NCBI GenBank assembly: GCA_017626555.1
Contig: JAGAIM010000049.1
Coordinates: forward strand, 1 to 64,000
Direction: 5' to 3'
Source: Bacteroidales bacterium
Lineage (GTDB): Bacteria; Bacteroidota; Bacteroidia; Bacteroidales; UBA932
Length of the DNA: 64,000 bases
A program made the position numbers and the translations under genes. Every line of letters starts with the position of its first letter. Within the stretch, counting starts at the first letter, position 1. Positions 1 to 8,340 of this stretch are shown one piece after another. The notes under the pieces are model-generated. The model worked only from the letters and a program-made list of their open reading frames with translations, searched no databases and had not been told where the DNA came from.

Positions 1-377
1 ACCTGACGAGCGAGAAGGATGTGCTCACGAGTCTGAGGCATAGGACCGTCAGTTGCAGCACAAACGAGGATCGCACCGTCCATCTGAGCAGCACCAGTAA
101 CCATGTTCTTTACGTAGTCAGCGTGACCTGGGCAGTCAACGTGAGCGTAGTGACGGTTAGCAGTCTGATACTCAACGTGAGCAGTGTTGATAGTGATACC
201 ACGCTCTTTCTCCTCTGGAGCGTTGTCGATAGAGTCGAATGAACGAAGTTCTGAAAGACCAGCCTTTGCAAGTACAGTTGTAATTGCTGCTGTCAAAGTA
301 GTCTTACCGTGGTCAACGTGGCCGATAGTACCAATGTTAACGTGTGGTTTGTCTCTTTTAAAGGTTTCTTTAGCCAT
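1..377 (-). CDS. tuf: Translation elongation factor EF-Tu, N-terminal part (runs off the window)
   Basis: GTPase that delivers aminoacyl-tRNA to the ribosome. The visible 125 residues begin [20 protein letters not shown] and carry the G1 loop GHVDHGKT, the switch region [13 protein letters not shown] and the G3 motif DCPGHADY. The gene is cut by the window edge, so the G4 motif and domains 2 and 3 are not seen. It is the last visible gene of a minus-strand operon led by four tRNA genes, an arrangement known from tufB loci in many bacteria. The start at 377 fits the family N-terminus. Identification is essentially certain. Confidence 0.98.
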   Translation of the reverse strand, partial: MAKETFKRDKPHVNIGTIGHVDHGKTTLTAAITTVLAKAGLSELRSFDSIDNAPEEKERGITINTAHVEYQTANRHYAHVDCPGHADYVKNMVTGAAQMDGAILVCAATDGPMPQTREHILLARQ

Positions 378-418
378 ATCTTTATGTTTTTAAAGTATAT
401 ATACAACAAAAAAAGCAG

Positions 419-490
419 AGCCGGTGGTGAGAATTGAACTCACGACCTCTTCCTTACCAAGGAAGCGCTCTACCCCTGAGCTACACTGGC
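419..490 (-). tRNA. tRNA-Thr (anticodon GGT)
   Basis: Reading the minus strand, a cloverleaf folds with a D-arm, a five-pair anticodon stem around loop TTGGTAA (anticodon GGT) and a T-arm GTGAG-TTCAATT-CTCAC. The acceptor stem has one A-C mismatch. CCA is not encoded. It lies about 40 bases before the tuf start, so it is probably cut from the tuf leader transcript. Confidence 0.95.
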
Positions 491-497
491 GTAGTTG

Positions 498-570
498 AGC
501 GGAAGACGAGGTTCGAACCCGCGACCCTCAGCTTGGAAGGCTGATGCTCTACCGACTGAGCTACTTCCGC
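498..570 (-). tRNA. tRNA-Gly (anticodon TCC)
   Basis: Minus-strand cloverleaf with acceptor GCGGAAG paired to CTTCCGC, anticodon loop TTCCAA and T-loop GGTTCGAACC. Only 7 bases separate it from the downstream tRNA-Thr, consistent with co-transcription. Confidence 0.96.
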
Positions 571-580
571 TTTTCAAAGT

Positions 581-609
581 AAAAGCCCGATCGGTTGTTT
601 CGGGCTTTT
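581..609 (-). terminator. Intrinsic terminator-like hairpin between tRNA-Tyr and tRNA-Gly
   Basis: The 10-base arm AAAAGCCCGA pairs perfectly with TCGGGCTTTT across a 9-base loop, ending in a T-run on either strand. It lies inside the tRNA-tuf operon, after tRNA-Thr(TGT) and tRNA-Tyr and before tRNA-Gly, tRNA-Thr(GGT) and tuf. It could partly terminate or attenuate transcription, or serve as an RNA processing signal. No separate promoter was recognised just downstream of it. Confidence 0.7.
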
Positions 610-611
610 GG

Positions 612-694
612 TGGGAGAAGATGGATTCGAACCACCGAAGGTATAAACCAGCAGATTTACAGTCTGCCCCATTTGGCCACTCTGGTATTCTCCC
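612..694 (-). tRNA. tRNA-Tyr (anticodon GTA)
   Basis: Class II tRNA of 83 bases with a long variable arm. Acceptor GGGAGAA, anticodon loop CTGTAAA (anticodon GTA) and T-arm GGTTCGAATCC are visible on the minus strand. It is the second tRNA of the operon. Confidence 0.96.
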
Positions 695-715
695 AAAATT
701 CTTTTAGAACTTTTG

Positions 716-789
716 AGCCGATGGAGGGAATCGAACCCACGACCCCGAGATTACAAATCACGTGCTCTGGCCAACTGAGCTACATCGGC
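716..789 (-). tRNA. tRNA-Thr (anticodon TGT)
   Basis: Minus-strand cloverleaf of 74 bases: acceptor GCCGATG paired with CATCGGC, anticodon loop TTTGTAA (anticodon TGT), T-arm GTGGGTTCGATTCCC. It is promoter-proximal in the tRNA-tuf operon and together with the GGT isoacceptor gives two Thr tRNAs in one transcript. Confidence 0.96.
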
Positions 790-832
790 AATATTGTTTT
801 CCGTTTCGGAGCATATTTCCTTAACGGGATTG

Positions 833-864
833 CAAAGGTATGCATTATTTTTAAATCTGCAAAA
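833..864 (-). promoter_or_regulatory. Promoter of the tRNA-tuf operon
   Basis: On the minus strand TTTTG is followed after 19 bases by TACCTTTG (840 to 833). This matches the Bacteroidota vegetative promoter consensus TTTG-N19-TAnnTTTG. The first tRNA starts about 43 bases downstream. The site sits between the dxs stop codon and tRNA-Thr(TGT). Confidence 0.75.
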
Positions 865-868
865 CTTT

Positions 869-2779
869 TCAATCTTTTTTTGATATTTTTTTCATTTCCT
901 CCTCAATCGTTTCTGCAATTTTCTTTGTTGTCAGGCCGCATTCTTCCCGGAGTTCTTCCTGAGTTCCCTGACTTAAATATCTGTCAGGTATAGCGATAGG
1001 GGTTATAGGAGTGTTCTCTCCATTCCTTGAAATGTATTCTGCGATACATCCGAAAAGTCCGCCTACTATTGTTCCGTCCTCGATGGTGATTATTCTCTTG
1101 AATTTTCTGCAGACTTCTTCGAGAAGTTTTTCATCAACCGGTTTTATATACCTTATATTATATATGGCAGGTGATTTCCCGGTTCTTCCTTTGATTTCTT
1201 CTGCGGCCTCCACGGCTCTGTTGGCTGCTGGTCCTGCTGCGATTATCGCTATGTCTTCGCCATCGACTAGTTTTTCGCCTTTCCCGCATTCGTATGCTTC
1301 CAACTCCGCATCCTTCCATTCTTTACCCTCTCCATATCCTCGAGGATACCTTATTATATATGGGCCGGTTTCTGAGAGCATTGCCGAGTACATCATATTG
1401 CGGAGTTCGATCTCATCTTTAGGAGCCGCAATGACGGCACCCGGGATGGTCCTGAATGCAGCCATATCATAGCATCCGTGGTGTGTCGCCCCGTCTTCTC
1501 CGACTATTCCTCCTCTGTCCAGACAGAGCACCACAGGAAGATTCTGGAGAGCCACATCGTGGATTATCTGGTCGTATGCTCTTTGTGAGAATGACGAATA
1601 TATATTGCAGAATGGTTTCATTCCTCCTGCAGCAAGTCCGGCCGAAAATGTCACGGCGTGCTCTTCTTCGATGCCGACATCGTAGAATCTTCCTGGCAGT
1701 TCCTTGGCAAGAAGGTTCATTCCGCAGCCTGAAGCCATTGCGGGTGTTATTCCCACAACTTTGGGATTCATTCGCGCCAGTTCAAGCAGAGTCGCTCCGA
1801 ATACATCCTGATATCTGTCTCTGCCTTTTATGCTTTTGATCCGTTCTCCTGTTTCCGGGTCAAATGCGCCAGGTGCGTGCCATATTGTCTGGTTTGCTTC
1901 TGCAGGTGCATAACCCTTGCCTTTTGTCGTGAGTGTGTGCAGCAGCAGAGGCCCTCCGAGTGCCTTCAATTTCGAAAGTGTCCTGATGACCTGCTCGATG
2001 TCGTTGCCGTCAATGGGACCGAAATATCTGAAACCCATCGACTCGAAAAGATCTCCTCCGCTGTGGCGTACCAAAGAGGACTTGGCGCTCACAACCATTT
2101 TCTGTATCCATTTTCTGAAATGCCCCTCGCCGAGTTTGTCCCATATATGCTTTTTGGCTTTGTTGTAGCGTGGGTCTGTAGTTATCTTCAGAAGATATTC
2201 GTGGATTGCACCTATGTTTCTGTCTATGGATATGTTGTTGTCGTTCAGCACAACCAGAATATCCGACCTGGATGCTCCTGCGTTGTTGAGTCCTTCGAAT
2301 GCGAGTCCTCCGGTCAGCGAACCGTCTCCGATCAATGCAACTGATTTATGTGCAAGTCCTTGCTGCTTCGCGGCTTCTGCAAAACCTAATGCTGCTGATA
2401 TGGATGTGGATGAATGACCTGCTCCGAATGCGTCATATTCGCTTTCGGAACGTTTCGGGAAGCCACTTATGCCGTCCTTCATCCTGTTCTTCCTGAATGC
2501 TTCGCGACGTCCGGTGATGATTTTATGAGCGTATGCCTGATGGCCCACATCGAACACAATCTTGTCATCCGGTGCTTCATATACATAATGCAGACCTATG
2601 ATAAGTTCCACTGTTCCAAGGCTAGACCCGAGATGCCCGGGGTTCACAGAGCAGCATTCTATCATATACTGTCTGATTTCTGTGCACAACTCACGTAACT
2701 CTCCTATGCTCAGACCCTTTATGTCCTTGGGAGAGTTCACTTTGTCCAGTATTCTGTATTTAGAATGGTTTTGATCCAT
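869..2779 (-). CDS. dxs: 1-deoxy-D-xylulose-5-phosphate synthase
   Basis: Condenses pyruvate and glyceraldehyde 3-phosphate, using thiamine diphosphate, in the first step of the MEP isoprenoid pathway. The 636-residue protein shows GHQAYAHKIITGRR near the N-terminus, the TPP-binding GDGSLTGG...N segment, the YFGPIDGND segment, and the transketolase pyrimidine-domain DRGGIVGEDGATHHG region, ending with a transketolase C-terminal domain. The open frame extends 28 codons upstream to 2863, but that stretch would cover the interlocked promoter. I therefore take the ATG at 2779 (MDQNHSKYRILD). It diverges from the MFS pair and ends just upstream of the tRNA operon. Confidence 0.96.
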   Translation of the reverse strand: MDQNHSKYRILDKVNSPKDIKGLSIGELRELCTEIRQYMIECCSVNPGHLGSSLGTVELIIGLHYVYEAPDDKIVFDVGHQAYAHKIITGRREAFRKNRMKDGISGFPKRSESEYDAFGAGHSSTSISAALGFAEAAKQQGLAHKSVALIGDGSLTGGLAFEGLNNAGASRSDILVVLNDNNISIDRNIGAIHEYLLKITTDPRYNKAKKHIWDKLGEGHFRKWIQKMVVSAKSSLVRHSGGDLFESMGFRYFGPIDGNDIEQVIRTLSKLKALGGPLLLHTLTTKGKGYAPAEANQTIWHAPGAFDPETGERIKSIKGRDRYQDVFGATLLELARMNPKVVGITPAMASGCGMNLLAKELPGRFYDVGIEEEHAVTFSAGLAAGGMKPFCNIYSSFSQRAYDQIIHDVALQNLPVVLCLDRGGIVGEDGATHHGCYDMAAFRTIPGAVIAAPKDEIELRNMMYSAMLSETGPYIIRYPRGYGEGKEWKDAELEAYECGKGEKLVDGEDIAIIAAGPAANRAVEAAEEIKGRTGKSPAIYNIRYIKPVDEKLLEEVCRKFKRIITIEDGTIVGGLFGCIAEYISRNGENTPITPIAIPDRYLSQGTQEELREECGLTTKKIAETIEEEMKKISKKD

Positions 2780-2800
2780 ATTGCGTTCAAAACAGTTTGA

Positions 2801-2836
2801 CTTGCGAAGGTACTTAAAAAATGCTATCTTCGCAAG
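2801..2836. promoter_or_regulatory. Interlocked divergent promoters for dxs (-) and the MFS pair (+)
   Basis: A 36-base imperfect palindrome carries two promoters on opposite strands. Plus: TTG at 2802-2804, 20 bases, TATCTTCG at 2825-2832. Minus: TTG at 2835-2833, 20 bases, TACCTTCG at 2812-2805. Each -33 element therefore abuts or overlaps the -7 element of the other promoter. Simultaneous occupancy by two polymerases looks impossible, so the two directions may compete. Confidence 0.65.
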
Positions 2837-2868
2837 TTGATAGACGTATAATCTAACTAACAAATATT

Positions 2869-4221
2869 ATGGCAGAAACAATCAAAAAGTATCTTAATGA
2901 CAGTTTTGCCGCAAGGTGGGCTGCGCTTATTCTCATTGCCTTGGCAATGTTTTTCGCTTATATGTTCGTGGACGTGATGTCTCCGCTCCAGTCTCTCGTG
3001 GAATCTTCAAGAGGGTGGGACAGTTCTGTTTTCGGAACATACGCGGCATCCGAATACATCCTCAATGTATGCGGCTTCCTCATCCTTGCAGGTATCATCC
3101 TTGACAAGATGGGAGTGCGTTTTACAGGAATCCTTTCTACATCACTTATGGTTCTGGGAGCGGGAATCAAGTATATCGGCATCACTGACTGGTTCCAGGC
3201 TACTGCATTCTGTGAGTGGCTCGGATCTTGGTGGACAGCCCTTCCAGGAAGCGCAAAGATGGCTTCTCTCGGTTTTATGATTTTCGGCTGCGGTTGCGAA
3301 ATGGCCGGCATTACTGTATCCAAGGCTATTGCCAAGTGGTTCGAGGGCAAGGAAATGGCTCTTGCTATGGGACTTGAGATGGCTATTGCACGTCTTGGTG
3401 TATTCGCGGTTCTTTCCGCTTCTCCTCGTCTTGCCGACAAGTTCGGAAACATCGAGGCTCCTATCCTTTTCTGTGTTGTGCTTCTTCTCATCGGTCTCAT
3501 CAATTTCATCGTCTTTTCGGTGATGGATGCCAGACTCGACAAGCAGAAGGGTATCGTTGCAGGCGGAGACTCTGAGGAGGAGTTCAAGGTAAGCGATCTC
3601 AAGAAGATTTTCAAAAGCAAGATGTTCTGGATCGTGGCTCTTCTTTGTGTCCTTTATTATTCGGCGATCTTCCCATTCCAGAGGTATGCTACCAATTTCC
3701 TTGAAGTGACTCTTCAGATTCCGGCATCAGATGCGGCGGATCTTTTCAGATGGTTCCCTATCCTCGCAATGGTGCTTACTCCGTTCCTCGGAGGTTTTCT
3801 CGATACCAAGGGAAAAGGAGCAAGTATGCTTATGCTCGGTGCTATCATTATGATTATCTGCCACTTGAGTTTTGCCTTCATCCTTCCTCTATATCCTCAG
3901 AAGTGGTTCGCTCTTCTTCTGATCGTCGTGCTCGGAGTGTCATTCTCTCTCGTACCTGCCGCTCTCTGGCCATCAGTACCGAAGATCATTGATCCAGTGA
4001 TTCTCGGAAGTGCATATTCACTCATTTTCTGGATCCAGAATGTAGGTCTCTGCTTCGTGCCGCTCATCATCGGAAACGCTCTTAAGGCTACAGGAGGATA
4101 TACAGTGCCAATGATCATTTTCTCTTCATTCGGAATCGTTGCCTTCTTTATGTCTCTCCTTCTTAAGGTGGAGGATAAGAAAAAAGGATACGGACTCGAA
4201 CTTCCTAACATCAAGAAATAA
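2869..4221 (+). CDS. MFS transporter, first of a tandem pair
   Basis: Predicted inner-membrane major facilitator of 450 residues with about 12 hydrophobic helices and the short cytoplasmic signature LDKMGVRF after helix 2, typical of loop 2-3. A charged central loop (about residues 215-245) separates the two six-helix halves. No substrate-specific motif is recognisable. Its stop codon overlaps the start of the next gene by one base, and the two proteins are clearly paralogous: both share the KWFEG(K/R)(E/N)MALAMGL and SLVPAA/SAMWPSVPKII segments. It is driven by the divergent promoter shared with dxs. Substrate unknown. Confidence 0.85.
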   Translation: MAETIKKYLNDSFAARWAALILIALAMFFAYMFVDVMSPLQSLVESSRGWDSSVFGTYAASEYILNVCGFLILAGIILDKMGVRFTGILSTSLMVLGAGIKYIGITDWFQATAFCEWLGSWWTALPGSAKMASLGFMIFGCGCEMAGITVSKAIAKWFEGKEMALAMGLEMAIARLGVFAVLSASPRLADKFGNIEAPILFCVVLLLIGLINFIVFSVMDARLDKQKGIVAGGDSEEEFKVSDLKKIFKSKMFWIVALLCVLYYSAIFPFQRYATNFLEVTLQIPASDAADLFRWFPILAMVLTPFLGGFLDTKGKGASMLMLGAIIMIICHLSFAFILPLYPQKWFALLLIVVLGVSFSLVPAALWPSVPKIIDPVILGSAYSLIFWIQNVGLCFVPLIIGNALKATGGYTVPMIIFSSFGIVAFFMSLLLKVEDKKKGYGLELPNIKK

Positions 4222-5594
4222 TGTCAACCCTGAAAAATACTCTCAGGGACAGCAGATGGGCACGTTGGCTTGCGCTGGCGTGCCTTGTTGTTCCTATGTT
4301 TGCGTCGTATTTCTTCGACGATATGTTCTCATCTCTGTCCGAACTTTTCAAGAATCCTGAGATGCTCGAACTCGGATGGGATATGGCCGATTATGGTTTC
4401 TATGCAAGCGGTTATTCCTTCCTTTGCATCTGGGGTGGCCTGATTATATGCGGAGCACTTCTGGATAAATTCGGAGTGAGGTTGGTAGGGTCGATTTTCG
4501 TCGGTATGATGGCCGGGGGTGCCGCACTTGTGACTTTTGCCATATCGGCAGGATTCACTCCGGAGAAGTCTCTGACAATCGCTTATATAGGTTGTATGCT
4601 CTTCGGACTGGGAAGCGAGATAGCCGGTGTGTCCGTGACACGCTCCATCGCCAAGTGGTTCGAAGGCAGGAATATGGCTCTGGCAATGGGACTTCAACTT
4701 TCCATTGCGAGATTCGGTACGGCAACAGCAATCCTGATTGCACCTATGATCGTGGCTCAGAAGCCGGCAGGTCAGATATATACGCTGGCCGATACTAACA
4801 AGCCTGCATTGATCGGCCTTGCAGTCCTTGCTGTCGGAGTCATCCTATGGGCAGTCTTCGTTGCAATGGATGCGAGATTCGACCGTCAGACCGGCGAAAC
4901 GGACAAGGTGCAGACGGCTGAGGAAGACAAGTTCAGATTTTCGGATATATGGAAGGTCTTGAGCAATCCTCGCTTCTTGATGATAGCCTTGCTTTGCGTT
5001 ACATTCTATTGCTGTGTGATACGTTTCAAGAAGTTCGGAGTGTCGATTCTGCTGCCGCTTTTCGGCGTGAATCTGGATATCGCCACAGTTCTTCTGGCTA
5101 TGATACCTTTCTTTACAATATTGTTCACTCCGCTTTTTGGAGCCCTGGTTGATAAGGTAGGAAAGGCCACTATCTGGTTGATCGTAGGGTCGGCTCTTGT
5201 CCTGGTGTCTCATCTGATCATTACCTTTGCTCCTCAGGGAGTGCCGGCATACGCGTATATTGCAATTGCTCTCCTGGGCATCGGATATTCGCTCGTACCA
5301 TCCGCTATGTGGCCTTCCGTGCCGAAGATCATACCTGAAAAAAATTTAGGTACAGCCTATTCTCTGATTTACTGGGTGCAGAATCTCGGAATGTGGGCTG
5401 TACCTATCTATGTGGGACGGATATTTACTCAGACAATAACTGAGGCGGGCAATCACGCACAGGAAGTCTCTGCGGCTCTTGCAGCCGAATACGTCTTCAT
5501 TTTCCTTGGAATAGTGGCTGTAATCGTATCTGTCCTTCTACGTTTCTCATCTGGAAAACATCCTGATTTAGGGCTTGATGACAGATCTGTGTAA
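4221..5594 (+). CDS. MFS transporter, second of a tandem pair
   Basis: A 457-residue, 12-helix MFS protein translated from an ATG that overlaps the TAA of the upstream paralogue, implying translational coupling. It shares the loop 2-3 signature LDKFGVRL, a KWFEGRNMALAMGLQ stretch in the first half and a SLVPSAMWPSVPKII stretch in the second half with its neighbour. The coupling raises the possibility that the two proteins form a heteromer or serve related substrates. That is inference, and no substrate can be read from the sequence. Confidence 0.85.
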   Translation: MSTLKNTLRDSRWARWLALACLVVPMFASYFFDDMFSSLSELFKNPEMLELGWDMADYGFYASGYSFLCIWGGLIICGALLDKFGVRLVGSIFVGMMAGGAALVTFAISAGFTPEKSLTIAYIGCMLFGLGSEIAGVSVTRSIAKWFEGRNMALAMGLQLSIARFGTATAILIAPMIVAQKPAGQIYTLADTNKPALIGLAVLAVGVILWAVFVAMDARFDRQTGETDKVQTAEEDKFRFSDIWKVLSNPRFLMIALLCVTFYCCVIRFKKFGVSILLPLFGVNLDIATVLLAMIPFFTILFTPLFGALVDKVGKATIWLIVGSALVLVSHLIITFAPQGVPAYAYIAIALLGIGYSLVPSAMWPSVPKIIPEKNLGTAYSLIYWVQNLGMWAVPIYVGRIFTQTITEAGNHAQEVSAALAAEYVFIFLGIVAVIVSVLLRFSSGKHPDLGLDDRSV

Positions 5595-5629
5595 AGAAAA
5601 AGTCGCTGATATTCAGCGACTTTTTCTTT
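5593..5629. terminator. Bidirectional intrinsic terminator
   Basis: A perfect 17-base inverted repeat, AAAGAAAAAGTCGCTGA / TCAGCGACTTTTTCTTT, with a 3-base loop. It gives a GC stem and a T-run on both strands. It lies between the convergent second MFS gene and purA and overlaps both stop codons. Confidence 0.9.
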
Positions 5630-6890
5630 ATCTCATAATTGTAGCCTCTCGGTCAGGACCTACGGAGATGATCTTGATCGGCACTCCGAGGTATTGCTCC
5701 ATAAATGCTATATACTCGCGGAATTCTGCCGGAAGGTCTTCCTCGGCACGGCAGTGAGTCAAGTCTGTATTCCATCCCTTGAATTCTGTATATACTGGCT
5801 GGATGTCAGCGTATGTGTCGAAAGGCCATTGGTCAGAAGGCTTTCCATCGACTATGTATGATGTGCAGACCTTGATTGTCTCGAATGTGTCGAGGCAGTC
5901 TGATTTCATCATAATCAGGTCGGTCACTCCACTGATCATAACAGCATATTTCAGTGCTACGAGGTCGAGCCATCCGCAGCGGCGAGGACGTCCGGTTACG
6001 GCTCCGAATTCGTGTCCTATGGCGCGGATCTTCTCTCCTGTCTCATCAAAAAGTTCTGTAGGGAACGGTCCGCTGCCCACTCTTGTGCAATATGCCTTGA
6101 AGATTCCGTAAACGTGTCCGATCAGATGTGGATTAACACCGAGGCCTACGCAGGCTCCTGAGCAGGATGTTGTGGAAGATGTCACGAAAGGATATGAACC
6201 GTAGTCAACGTCGAGCATAGAACCCTGTGCACCTTCTGCAAGGATATCCTGAGTCTTGAGGAGGTCGTTGATATAGTATTCACAATCAACGAGTTCAAAT
6301 TTTTTGAGGAACTCGACGGCTTCCATAAATGCCGCATCCTCAGCGTGAGGGTCACACTCGAATCCCATCTGGTTCAGCAGGGTGATGTGTCTGTTCTGAA
6401 GTTTGGCGTATCTGTCTGCAAAATCTGGAGCGAGGATGTCGCCTACGCGCAGACCGTGACGGCTGATCTTGTCTGTGTATGTCGGACCGATTCCTTTGAG
6501 GGTCGAACCGATTTTGCCTTTGCCCATTGCTGCTTCATTGGCAGCGTCAAGCAGCCTGTGAGTCGGAAGGATAAGATGAGCCTTCTTTGCAATCACAATG
6601 CGCTCAGTTACAGGAATACCTGTCTTTTGTGCGATATTGTCGCATTCGCCCTTGAATGTTATAGGGTCGAGAACCACTCCGTTACCCACGATGTTCTTGG
6701 CATCTTCTCTGAAGATTCCTGACGGAACTGATCTGAGTACGAAACTCTTTCCATCGAAATGGAGTGAGTGTCCTGCGTTAGGACCACCCTGGAAACGTGC
6801 CACGACAGGATATCTGCTTGCAAGCACGTCAACGATCTTACCTTTGCCTTCGTCGCCCCATTGGAGGCCGAGTACAACGTCAAGTTTCAT
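5628..6890 (-). CDS. purA: Adenylosuccinate synthetase
   Basis: Joins IMP and aspartate using GTP to make adenylosuccinate, the first committed step to AMP. The 420-residue protein begins MKLDVVLGLQWGDEGKGK with the P-loop-like GDEGKGK at residues 12-18. It also carries FQGGPNAGHSLHFDGK, the KIGSTLKGIGPTYTDK loop and TGRPRRCGWLDLVALKYA, all family hallmarks. Length matches the family. It follows ssb by 36 bases on the minus strand and probably shares its transcript. Confidence 0.97.
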   Translation of the reverse strand: MKLDVVLGLQWGDEGKGKIVDVLASRYPVVARFQGGPNAGHSLHFDGKSFVLRSVPSGIFREDAKNIVGNGVVLDPITFKGECDNIAQKTGIPVTERIVIAKKAHLILPTHRLLDAANEAAMGKGKIGSTLKGIGPTYTDKISRHGLRVGDILAPDFADRYAKLQNRHITLLNQMGFECDPHAEDAAFMEAVEFLKKFELVDCEYYINDLLKTQDILAEGAQGSMLDVDYGSYPFVTSSTTSCSGACVGLGVNPHLIGHVYGIFKAYCTRVGSGPFPTELFDETGEKIRAIGHEFGAVTGRPRRCGWLDLVALKYAVMISGVTDLIMMKSDCLDTFETIKVCTSYIVDGKPSDQWPFDTYADIQPVYTEFKGWNTDLTHCRAEEDLPAEFREYIAFMEQYLGVPIKIISVGPDREATIMR

Positions 6891-6926
6891 TTTCTTTATT
6901 TTGATTTTCAGTTAATTATCATTCAA

Positions 6927-7430
6927 TTAGAATGGAAGGTCATCTTCCGGCATATCATCTGCCAAATTGTTCTGCGGAGCCGGCTGCTGAGCCTGATATG
7001 CAGGTTGGGCGTATGCCGGTGCGGCAGGTTGAGTCTGAGGCGCATAGCCTGGCTGCTGAGGGTATCCTCCTGGCTGTGCTCCCGGATTGTCGGATTTCTT
7101 TCCAAGAAGTTGAAGTGTGTCGGCAATGATTTCAGTAGTATATCTCTTGTTGCCGTTCTGGTCATCCCACGATCTGGTGCGGATGCGTCCCTCTATATAG
7201 AGTTGGGTGCCTTTCTTTACGAAGCGTTCTACAACGTCAGCCGTGTTTCTCCAGGCTACGATGTTGTGCCATTCTGTGTTTTCACGTGTTTCACCGTTAC
7301 GGTCCCTGTACCTCTCGGTGGTGGCTAATGTGAATGTCGCCACTTTTGCATTTCCGGATTGTCCATCAAGGTAACGTACTTCAGGGTCGCGTCCAACGTT
7401 ACCGATCAGCATTGCTTTGTTCAATGACAT
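6927..7430 (-). CDS. ssb: Single-stranded DNA-binding protein
   Basis: An OB-fold protein that coats ssDNA in replication and repair. The 167 residues show the N-terminal OB domain (about 1-110, with MLIGNVGRDPEVRYLDGQ and NTEWHNIVAWR). A Gln/Pro/Ala-rich disordered tail follows, then the acidic tip MPEDDLPF that docks partner proteins. The start ATG at 7430 gives the canonical MSLNKAMLIGN N-terminus. It sits between aroE and purA on the same strand. Confidence 0.97.
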   Translation of the reverse strand: MSLNKAMLIGNVGRDPEVRYLDGQSGNAKVATFTLATTERYRDRNGETRENTEWHNIVAWRNTADVVERFVKKGTQLYIEGRIRTRSWDDQNGNKRYTTEIIADTLQLLGKKSDNPGAQPGGYPQQPGYAPQTQPAAPAYAQPAYQAQQPAPQNNLADDMPEDDLPF

Positions 7431-7497
7431 AATGATTGTGTTAATTGTTATCTACAATGGGCTTGGCCCAAAAACTCTGCAAGATAGTGATATTTTC

Positions 7498-8340
7498 TTA
7501 TAAAACAGCGGACATTCTGCCTAAATCAGGTTTTTCTCCGGTAAAAATTTCATATCCGGTCACAGCCTGATACAGGAGCCAGGTCTTACCTGAAGTGTAT
7601 TCTGCCAGCGGGTTTGCCTCCTTCATCTTCTGCAGAATCATTTTGTCAAAGGAAGGATTCCTGTAATTGGCTTCCAGAATGAATTTAGGCTTTCCGTCAC
7701 CGAAGTCCTCATCAGATAGTTCATACAACTCTGGAATGGTTGTCGGTATGTTATAGATGATGATGTCAGCCTCGCGGAAGCACTCTCTGAAATCGCTTAA
7801 AGGCCTTGTCTCAGCATCCCTCACGGTACGATTCATCCTGATTACCTCCATACCAAGTGATTCTGCAGCAGCAGCCGCTGCCTTGCCTGCACCTCCAAGC
7901 CCGACGATCAGAGCCTTGACGGCTGTCTGAGGTGGCAGTGGGTCTGAAAAGCGTGCTACCCCCCTGGCCGCAGGGGGAGGGACCCACGACGTAGGAGTGG
8001 GAGGGGTTCTTTTCAGACCCACTGCCACCTCAGACAGCCACATCCGTACTCCGAGATAGTCGGAATTATAAGCCTTGATGCCATCAGATATCTTTACCAG
8101 CAGATTCGTCGCTCCCACAACTTCGCACTCAGGAGACAATATGTCTGCCTTGGCAAGCGCCAGTTCCTTGAACGGAGCCGTCACGTTAATGCCGTCATAT
8201 TCTTCAAGAAACTTTAGGTATGACTCTTCGAAATCGGCTCCCTCGATGAGCCCGTATGGATAACGCCCCTCATACCCGGCCTTGAAAAGGGCAGGGGAGA
8301 GTGAGTGAGCGATAGGATGTCCAATCAGTCCGAATTTCAT
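7498..8340 (-). CDS. aroE: Shikimate dehydrogenase with a palindromic-element insertion
   Basis: NADPH-dependent reduction of 3-dehydroshikimate in aromatic amino acid synthesis. The protein starts MKFGLIGHPIAHSLSPALF (substrate-binding SxS). It contains NVTAPFKELAL with the catalytic Lys, the NSDYLGV segment, the NADP loop GLGGAGKAAAAAA and a C-terminal QAVTGYEIFTGE. Residues about 101-140 are encoded by a 119-base palindromic stretch (7921-8039) and read as a proline-rich spacer (RTPPTPTSWVPPP) between the substrate and nucleotide domains. The protein (280 residues) is roughly 30 residues longer than family members I know. The frame stays open, so the enzyme may still be active. Its ATG overlaps the stop of the upstream methylase gene by 4 bases. 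Confidence 0.93.
   Translation of the reverse strand: MKFGLIGHPIAHSLSPALFKAGYEGRYPYGLIEGADFEESYLKFLEEYDGINVTAPFKELALAKADILSPECEVVGATNLLVKISDGIKAYNSDYLGVRMWLSEVAVGLKRTPPTPTSWVPPPAARGVARFSDPLPPQTAVKALIVGLGGAGKAAAAAAESLGMEVIRMNRTVRDAETRPLSDFRECFREADIIIYNIPTTIPELYELSDEDFGDGKPKFILEANYRNPSFDKMILQKMKEANPLAEYTSGKTWLLYQAVTGYEIFTGEKPDLGRMSAVL
7921..8039. repeat. GC-rich palindromic element with 31-base inverted arms, inside aroE
   Basis: Arms 7921-7951 and 8009-8039 are perfect inverted copies of 31 bases, separated by a 57-base core that starts CGTGCTACCCCCCTGGC on the plus strand. The start of the core resembles the cores at 11.6 kb and 48.9 kb (CGTGCCACCCCC). The arm sequence is specific to this locus. 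Unlike the other two copies it lies within a coding region and is translated. Confidence 0.85.

Noticed and set aside
595-993. 132-codon open frame across the tRNA genes
   Set aside because: It runs through tRNA-Tyr, tRNA-Thr and the end of dxs on the opposite strand.
2780-2863. N-terminal extension of dxs by 28 codons
   Set aside because: The extension crosses the divergent promoter and is not part of the DXS family N-terminus.
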